A stretch of DNA of 35,078 nucleotides from DATDRS01 sp035291605 (GTDB taxonomy: Bacteria > Chloroflexota > Anaerolineae > Anaerolineales > UBA6663). Within the stretch, counting starts at the first letter, position 1, and each line of letters opens with the position of its first letter. Made by a program: the position numbers and the translations under genes. The notes under the pieces are model-generated. The model had not been told where the DNA came from, ran no database searches, and was given only the letters and a program-made list of their open reading frames with translations. Shown piece by piece: positions 23,791-29,025 of this stretch. The stretch is taken from the NCBI GenBank assembly GCA_035291605.1, contig DATDRS010000082.1, forward strand, positions 1-35,078. Reading direction: 5' to 3'.

Positions 23791-25086
23791 ATGCCATCGC
23801 CCTCCAATTCTCTCCCAGTTCTCGCCCATGCCCTTCGCACAGACGGATTGCCGATTACCGGTTACCTCTCCCAACTTGAGTCTCGCTTTGCCGAGCGCGA
23901 GCCTGCCATCCTGGCTTTCCTCCCCGAAGAGAAGCGCTTCGAGCGATTGCGCCGGGAGGGGGAGGCGCTTCTGGCGCGCTATCCTCAGCCTGAGTCCCGC
24001 CCGCCGCTCTTCGGCATCCCCGTCGGCGTCAAAGACATCTTTCACGCTGCGGGCTTCACCACCCGCGCGGGCAGCCGATTGCCGCCCGAGCTTTTGCAGG
24101 GCGCGGAGGCCGAAAGCGTCGCCGCGTTGAAAAAGGCGGGCGCGTTGATCCTGGGCAAGACCGTCACTACCGAGTTCGCCTACTTCGGGCCGGGTCCGAC
24201 GCGCAACCCGCGCAACCCCGCGCACACGCCCGGCGGTTCGAGCAGCGGCTCGGCGGCTGCGGTCGCGGCGGGGTTGTGCCCGCTGGCGTTAGGCACGCAG
24301 ACGATTGGCTCGATTGTCCGTCCGGCTTCCTTCTGCGGTGTGGTGGGCTTCAAGCCGAGCTACGAAAGGATTTCGCGGGTTGGGGTCATTCCGCTTTCCC
24401 CGTCGCTCGATCACATCGGTTTATTCACGACGGATGTGGCGGGCGCGGCGTTAGCGGCGCAGGTTGTGATTGGAGATTGGAGATTGGAGATTGGGGATTT
24501 GGCGAAGCCCGTGCTGGGCATCCCCGTAGGGCCTTATCTGGCGCGCGTCTCCGCTGAAATGCAGGAGCATTTTCGCGCGGTCTGCCGCCGCTTGGCGGAT
24601 GCCGGATACCCGACCAAATCAGTGAGCGCGATGCCGGATTTTGAGGCCATCTACGAGCGGCACTACGTCGTCGTTGACGCCGAAGCGGCGCGCGTTCACA
24701 AGGACTGGTTCCCGCGTTATCGCAATCTCTACCATCCCAAGACGGTTGAGAAACTTGAGCACGGCCATTCAATTACCGATCCCCAACTGCAATTCGCCCT
24801 TCAGGGCAGAGAACAGCTCCGTAACGAATTAACCGCGCTGATGGACGAGCATGGCCTCGACCTCTGGATTTCACCCTCGGCGGTCGGCCCCGCGCCGCAA
24901 GGCCTCGACAGCACGGGCGACCCGGTGATGAACCTGCCCTGGACGCAGGCCGGGCTGCCCGCCGTGAATTTGCCCGCCGGCTCAACCGCCGGCGGCCTGC
25001 CGCTCGGCTTGCAGTTGACGGCGCGCTGGTATGCGGACGAACCATTACTGCTCTGGGCGACGATGCTCGAAAAGACCCTGCTGTGA
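23791..25086 (+). CDS. Amidase-signature hydrolase with a repeat-derived insert
   Basis: A 431-residue member of the amidase signature family. The Ser-cisSer-Lys triad is Lys81 (GVKDIF), the GGSSSGS loop (148-154) and the nucleophile Ser174 (GTQTIGSIVRPASFCG). Family members cleave amides, ureides (allophanate) or carbamates. It is somewhat short for the family. Residues about 226-238 (IGDWRLEIGDL) are encoded by five tandem 7-base units (24468-24502) and sit where other amidases have a variable loop. The start at 23791 has no ribosome site; the upstream DNA is repeat. In context it may hydrolyse an open-ring amide or oxamate-type product. Confidence 0.9.
   Translation: MPSPSNSLPVLAHALRTDGLPITGYLSQLESRFAEREPAILAFLPEEKRFERLRREGEALLARYPQPESRPPLFGIPVGVKDIFHAAGFTTRAGSRLPPELLQGAEAESVAALKKAGALILGKTVTTEFAYFGPGPTRNPRNPAHTPGGSSSGSAAAVAAGLCPLALGTQTIGSIVRPASFCGVVGFKPSYERISRVGVIPLSPSLDHIGLFTTDVAGAALAAQVVIGDWRLEIGDLAKPVLGIPVGPYLARVSAEMQEHFRAVCRRLADAGYPTKSVSAMPDFEAIYERHYVVVDAEAARVHKDWFPRYRNLYHPKTVEKLEHGHSITDPQLQFALQGREQLRNELTALMDEHGLDLWISPSAVGPAPQGLDSTGDPVMNLPWTQAGLPAVNLPAGSTAGGLPLGLQLTARWYADEPLLLWATMLEKTLL
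24468..24502 (+). repeat. Intragenic tandem heptamer repeat (GATTGGA) in the amidase gene
   Basis: Three exact GATTGGA units (24468-24488) are followed by GATTGGG and GATTTGG, five units in all, read in frame. The unit has no stop codon in any forward frame. It is the same family as the intergenic repeat at 21368. Confidence 0.9.
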
Positions 25087-25102
25087 AGAAGACGATTGAA
25101 GC

Positions 25103-26809
25103 ATGACCGCGATCCAATGCGAAATCCGTGATGGCGCCTATTATGACTCCGCCGTGCTGATGCAGTTGCAGCGCGGACTGCTGGGTCTCCCCGGCGTGCT
25201 CGACTCCGGCGTGGTGATGGGCACGCCGGCCAACCTGGAATTGCTCGACCAGAGCGGCCTGCTCACGGAGGACGCGAAGAAAGCCGGCGTGAATGACCTG
25301 GTGCTCGTCGTCAAAGCCGAAAGCGAGGGCGCGGCGGCGGCGGCGCTGGCTCAGGTGGACTCGCTCCTGGCCCGCCGCCGCTCGGCAGTCGTGCAGGAGT
25401 TTCGCCCGATGAGCCTCGAAACCGCCCTCCAGCAGCTGCCCGAGGCCGGTTGGGTCCTCGTGTCTGTGCCGGGGCGGTTTGCCGCGGGCGTCGCGCGCGA
25501 GGCGCTCAGGCTCAACCGACACGTCTTCCTGTACAGCGACAACGTCGCGCTGGAGGATGAAATTGCGTTGAAGCAGACCGCGCAGGCAAAGGGCCTGTTG
25601 GTGATGGGGCCGGACTGCGGCACGGCGATCGTCAACGGCGTGGGGCTGGGGTTTGCCAACCGCGTCCGGCGCGGCGCGATCGGGCTGGTCGGCGCGTCCG
25701 GCACGGGTTTGCAGGCGATCACGAGCCACATTCACGCTCTGGGCGGCGGCGTCACGCACGCCATCGGCACGGGAAGCCGTGATCTCAAGGCGGAGGTCGG
25801 CGCGATCACCGCGCACCAGGCTTTGGATCTGCTTGCGCGTGATCCGGAGACAAAGGTCATCGTGCTGGTCTCCAAGCCGCCCGCGCCAAGCGTGGCGACT
25901 AAGTTGCTGGCGGCGGCGCAGGCCGCCGGCAAACCGGTCGTCGTGGATCTCATCGGTTACCCCCCGCCCGGGCGGAGGCTGGGCAACCTGCATTTTGCGG
26001 CGAGTTTGAGCGAGGCGGCGGAGACGGCGGTGAGTCAGTTATCAGTGAGCAGAGATCAGTTATCAGCGAGCAGTCATCAGTCATCGGTAACTGATCACCG
26101 ATCACCGATCACCGATCACTACCTCCGTGGCCTCTTCTCCGGCGGCACGCTCGCCTACGAAGCCCTGCTCGACCTGCAGGCCGTGCTCGCGCCAATTTAC
26201 TCGAACGCGCCGATCACCGAGGCGCAGAAACTGCCCGATCCGCTGAAGAGCCAGGCGCACACGATTGTGGACCTGGGCGATGAAGTGTTCATGGTGGGGC
26301 GGCTGCACCCGATGATTGACAACGACCTGCGCCTTCGCCGCTTGAAGCAGGAGGCCGCCGACCCCGAGGTCGGGCTGATCCTGCTCGACGTCGTGCTGGG
26401 CGAGGGCGCGCACCCGGACCCGGCGAGTGAGCTGGCGCCGGTCATCGAAGAGATTAGAGATAAGAGATTAGAGATTGTGGTGGTCGTCGTCGGCACTGAA
26501 GATGACCCACAGAATATGGCCTCGCAAATCGAGCGTTTGAAAGTGGCGGGCGCGACCGTGTTCCGCAACATGACCGACGCCGTAGATTACGTGAGCCGCC
26601 GCCTAAGCCCACGGCCCTCCCCGCTCAACCCGCCTGTGGCGCTGGATCGTTTCGCCCAGACCCCGCTCGCCGCGATCAACGTTGGGCTGGAGTCTTTTTA
26701 TTCGAGCCTGGTCGGGCAGGGGGCGCAGGCCGTGCAGGTGGACTGGCGGCCCCCCGCTGGCGGCAACGAGAAACTCGCGGCGATTTTGGCGAAGATGAAA
26801 AAGCAGTGA
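25103..26809 (+). CDS. fdrA: FdrA/AllF-like acyl-CoA-synthetase-fold protein, oxamate carbamoyltransferase subunit homologue
   Basis: A 568-residue FdrA-family protein. It has the succinyl-CoA-synthetase-like motifs LLVMGPDCGTAIVNGVGLGFAN split by normal family spacing from GLVGASGTGLQA, then a C-terminal half with LRGLFSGGTLAYEA, MVGRLHPMID and LLDVVLGEGAHPDPA. In E. coli, FdrA (AllF) with YlbE (AllG) and YlbF (AllH) makes oxamate carbamoyltransferase, which converts oxalurate to oxamate and carbamoyl phosphate. The next gene is the AllG-like partner. Residues 311-339 are encoded by an 87-base heptamer-repeat insert in the interdomain linker, and a second repeat encodes part of a C-terminal loop. 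The ATG at 25103 is 16 bases after the amidase gene. Activity on oxalurate itself is inference. Confidence 0.9.
   Translation: MTAIQCEIRDGAYYDSAVLMQLQRGLLGLPGVLDSGVVMGTPANLELLDQSGLLTEDAKKAGVNDLVLVVKAESEGAAAAALAQVDSLLARRRSAVVQEFRPMSLETALQQLPEAGWVLVSVPGRFAAGVAREALRLNRHVFLYSDNVALEDEIALKQTAQAKGLLVMGPDCGTAIVNGVGLGFANRVRRGAIGLVGASGTGLQAITSHIHALGGGVTHAIGTGSRDLKAEVGAITAHQALDLLARDPETKVIVLVSKPPAPSVATKLLAAAQAAGKPVVVDLIGYPPPGRRLGNLHFAASLSEAAETAVSQLSVSRDQLSASSHQSSVTDHRSPITDHYLRGLFSGGTLAYEALLDLQAVLAPIYSNAPITEAQKLPDPLKSQAHTIVDLGDEVFMVGRLHPMIDNDLRLRRLKQEAADPEVGLILLDVVLGEGAHPDPASELAPVIEEIRDKRLEIVVVVVGTEDDPQNMASQIERLKVAGATVFRNMTDAVDYVSRRLSPRPSPLNPPVALDRFAQTPLAAINVGLESFYSSLVGQGAQAVQVDWRPPAGGNEKLAAILAKMKKQ
26033..26119 (+). 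repeat. Intragenic CAGTCAT/GATCACC heptamer repeat insert in fdrA
   Basis: An 87-base (29-codon) run of repeat DNA in frame. The clearest units are CAGTCAT-CAGTCAT and GATCACC x3-GATCACT, joined by GGTAACT. It encodes a Ser/Asp/His/Gln-rich linker (SQLSVSRDQLSAS...). It is the same family as the intergenic repeats at 22313, 26806 and 28955. Confidence 0.9.
26449..26476 (+). repeat. Intragenic AGAGATT heptamer array in fdrA with stop-avoiding variant
   Basis: Four units: AGAGATT, AGAGATA, AGAGATT, AGAGATT. In the reading frame used, a perfect second unit would give GAT TAG; the A at 26462 makes it GAT AAG. The array encodes about IRDKRLEI before the strand VVVVVGTEDDPQ. Confidence 0.9.
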
Positions 26810-26841
26810 ACAGTGATCAGTCACCAGTGATCACTGTTCAC
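26806..26841. repeat. 14-bp hairpin of GTGATCA-type repeat spanning the fdrA stop codon
   Basis: GTGAACAGTGATCA (26806-26819) and TGATCACTGTTCAC (26828-26841) form a perfect 14-bp stem with an 8-base loop. The fdrA stop codon (26807-26809) is within the left arm. The next gene starts 16 bases after the stem. No T tract, so a role in mRNA stability or translation spacing is more likely than termination. Confidence 0.85.
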
Positions 26842-26857
26842 TATCTCTGGAGTACAT

Positions 26858-28102
26858 ATGGACATTGACCAAGCTAACCAGACTGCCGTCGGGCGTATGA
26901 TGGACGCCCGCCCTATCCTCAAGGGGCTGGAGACGGCGCGCGACGTGATTCCCGGCATGAAGGACAATCTCCTCCTGCACGCCGGGCCGCCGATTGAGTG
27001 GGAGCGGATGTCCGGGCCGCTGCGCGGGGCCGTCATCGGCGCGCTGCTGTTTGAAGGGCTGGCAAAGACGGAAGCCGAGGCCGTCGCGCTGGCCGAGAAG
27101 GGCGAAGTCGCGTTCGCGCCCTGCCACGAGCACAGCGCGGTAGGGCCGATGGCGGGCGTGATTTCAGCCTCGATGAAAGTATACGTGATCGAGAACGTCA
27201 CCCACGGCAACAAGGCCTATTCCAATCTCAACGAAGGCTACGGGAAAGTCCTGCGCTATGGCGCGTACAGCGAAGAGGTGCTGAAGAAGCTGCGCTGGAT
27301 GAACGAGGTAATGGGGCCGGTGCTCGCCGACGCGCTGGCCGCCGGCGGCGACGGGCTGGACGTGCGCGCGCTGCTGGCCGAGGCCCTCCACATGGGCGAC
27401 GAAGGCCACAACCGCAACAAGGCCGGGTCGCTGCTGTATCTCAAGTGGCTTTCGCCGCTGGTGGCGAAGGTGACCCGCGATAGCGCCGTCGAGAGCGAGG
27501 TGCTCAAGTTCATCGGCGACAATGCCCTGAGCGCGCTCAACCCGGTGATGGCGGCGTGCAAGGCGATGGCGGACGCCGCGCACAACGTCGAGGGCAGCAC
27601 GGTCGTCAGCACGATGGCGCGCAACGGGACCGACTTCGGGATCCGGGTGAGCGGCCTCGGCGACCGCTGGTTTACCGCCCCGTGCGAGATTCCGCAGGGC
27701 CTGTGGTTTCCCGGCTTCACCGCCGCCGACGCCAACCCCGACATCGGCGACAGCACGATCACCGAGACGGCCGGCATCGGCGGGTTTGCGATGGCGACCG
27801 CCCCGGCTATCGTCACCTTCGTCGGCAGCACGCCGAAGGACGCGACGAACGCAACGCTCGAAATGTACGAGATCACGGTCGCCGAGCACAAGCACTTCAC
27901 CATCCCCGCGCTCGACTTCCGCGGCTCACCGACCGGGGTTGACCTCCGCAAGGTGGTGGAAAAGGGCATCACCCCGCGCATCAACACCGGCATCGCGCAC
28001 AAGCAGGCCGGGGTGGGACAGGTGGGCGCGGGCCTGGTGCGGCCGCCGATGGCGATTTTCGAGGAGGCGCTGGTGGCGTTTGCGGAAAAATATAATTTTT
28101 AG
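26858..28102 (+). CDS. DUF1116 protein, YlbE/AllG-like oxamate carbamoyltransferase subunit homologue
   Basis: A 414-residue protein of the DUF1116 family (YlbE; AllG in the oxamate carbamoyltransferase work). Typical segments are LLLHAGPPIEWERMSGPLRGA, PCHEHSAVGPMAGVISASM, HMGDEGHNRNKAGS and the C-terminal GITPRINTGIAHKQAGVGQVGAG. The conserved histidines and acidic residues in these segments suggest an active-site surface shared with FdrA. No membrane segments are visible. The ATG at 26858 has GGAG 7 bases upstream. It follows fdrA, as in known allantoin-degradation clusters, but the usual third partner (DUF2877, YlbF/AllH) and carbamate kinase are not in the window. A cyclase-family hydrolase gene follows 9 bases later. 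Confidence 0.92.
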   Translation: MDIDQANQTAVGRMMDARPILKGLETARDVIPGMKDNLLLHAGPPIEWERMSGPLRGAVIGALLFEGLAKTEAEAVALAEKGEVAFAPCHEHSAVGPMAGVISASMKVYVIENVTHGNKAYSNLNEGYGKVLRYGAYSEEVLKKLRWMNEVMGPVLADALAAGGDGLDVRALLAEALHMGDEGHNRNKAGSLLYLKWLSPLVAKVTRDSAVESEVLKFIGDNALSALNPVMAACKAMADAAHNVEGSTVVSTMARNGTDFGIRVSGLGDRWFTAPCEIPQGLWFPGFTAADANPDIGDSTITETAGIGGFAMATAPAIVTFVGSTPKDATNATLEMYEITVAEHKHFTIPALDFRGSPTGVDLRKVVEKGITPRINTGIAHKQAGVGQVGAGLVRPPMAIFEEALVAFAEKYNF

Positions 28103-28111
28103 GAGGATAAC

Positions 28112-28954
28112 ATGAAAATCCACGACCTCTCCCAAGACCTCAACCAAGACTGCTCGTTCTGGCCCTTCTATCCGCCCTTCGAGGTCAAGTACATCAAGCG
28201 CAAGGCGGAGCAGGGGGTGAATGCCCAGTACATCATGACTTCGAACCACATGGGCACGCACCTCGACGCGCCGCGCCACTTCGTGACGAAGGGCAAGACG
28301 ATTGACCAGCTCCCGCTGGAATGGTTGTACGGCCCCGGCGTCATCGTGGACGTGAGCGACATTTGCGACGACCTGGCGTTGTTCACGCCCGAGGACCTCG
28401 AGGCCCGCGCCGACATCCGCGAGGGCGACATCCTCTTTATTCATACCGGCTGGCACAAGTATTCCTTCCTCAGCCCCGACGCCGACGAGGAGAAATACAT
28501 CCACCGCCATCCGGGGCCGCACTACAGCATCTGCGACTGGCTGTTGAAGAAGAAGGTTCACCTGTGGGGCGTGGACATGATCTCCACCGACCACCCGATG
28601 AACCTCCCGATCGGGCGCTTCCTCGGCAAGGGCGGGTTGGAGCATTGGCAGAAGGTGCGCCGCAAGTGCGAGGAGAAGTTCGGCACGGACAAGATTGACG
28701 AACTTTTCCCCGACTCCGCCTATCAGCTCACGCACAACGCGCTCTTCCCGCACGACTGCATCCACGTCGAGAACCTGGGCGGGGACATTGGCCGCCAGGA
28801 ACTGCACAACCGGCGGCTGATCCTCGGCGCGTTCCCGTGGAAGTTCAAGGGCGGCGAGGCGGCCTTCTGCCGCGCGGCAGCGTTTGTCGAAGACGAACCA
28901 ACCCGCAAAGCGAGCCGCCCGGCGGCGAAGAAAGCGGCGAAGCGGCGGAAGTAG
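28112..28954 (+). CDS. Cyclase-family metal-dependent hydrolase (isatin hydrolase/kynurenine formamidase-like)
   Basis: A 280-residue protein with the family metal motif HxGTHxDxPxHF: H46, H50, D52 and H56 in SNHMGTHLDAPRHF. A later VDMISTDHPMNLP also matches the family. Members use Mn or Zn to hydrolyse cyclic amides (isatin) or formamides. In this context a ring-opening hydrolase for a hydroxylated N-heterocycle is the simplest reading, inferred from neighbours. The start at 28112 has AGGAGG 5-6 bases upstream. The last 16 residues form a Lys/Ala/Arg-rich tail (RKASRPAAKKAAKRRK) unlike the compact end expected for the family. The coding sequence stops at the edge of a heptamer repeat. Confidence 0.9.
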   Translation: MKIHDLSQDLNQDCSFWPFYPPFEVKYIKRKAEQGVNAQYIMTSNHMGTHLDAPRHFVTKGKTIDQLPLEWLYGPGVIVDVSDICDDLALFTPEDLEARADIREGDILFIHTGWHKYSFLSPDADEEKYIHRHPGPHYSICDWLLKKKVHLWGVDMISTDHPMNLPIGRFLGKGGLEHWQKVRRKCEEKFGTDKIDELFPDSAYQLTHNALFPHDCIHVENLGGDIGRQELHNRRLILGAFPWKFKGGEAAFCRAAAFVEDEPTRKASRPAAKKAAKRRK

Positions 28955-29018
28955 CAGTCATCAGTCATCAGTCATCAGTTGGGTCCATCACTGATAACCG
29001 GTCACTGATCACCGTTCT
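28955..29018. repeat. CAGTCAT tandem heptamer repeat with inverted continuation
   Basis: CAGTCAT occurs three times (28955-28975), then CAGTTGG. The inverse-type units CACTGATAACC and GTCACTGATCACC follow. The arms TCATCAGT and ACTGATAA/ACTGATCA can pair partly. It fills the gap before the large molybdenum subunit, whose ATG at 29026 lacks a ribosome site. Confidence 0.88.
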
Positions 29019-29025
29019 CTAACCC

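Noticed and set aside
21439..28954. Complete reductive pyrimidine degradation pathway
   Set aside because: Only a ureidopropionase-like gene is present; dihydropyrimidine dehydrogenase and dihydropyrimidinase are missing.
21368..29018. CRISPR array
   Set aside because: The repeats are 7-base units without spacers of uniform length, and no cas genes are present.
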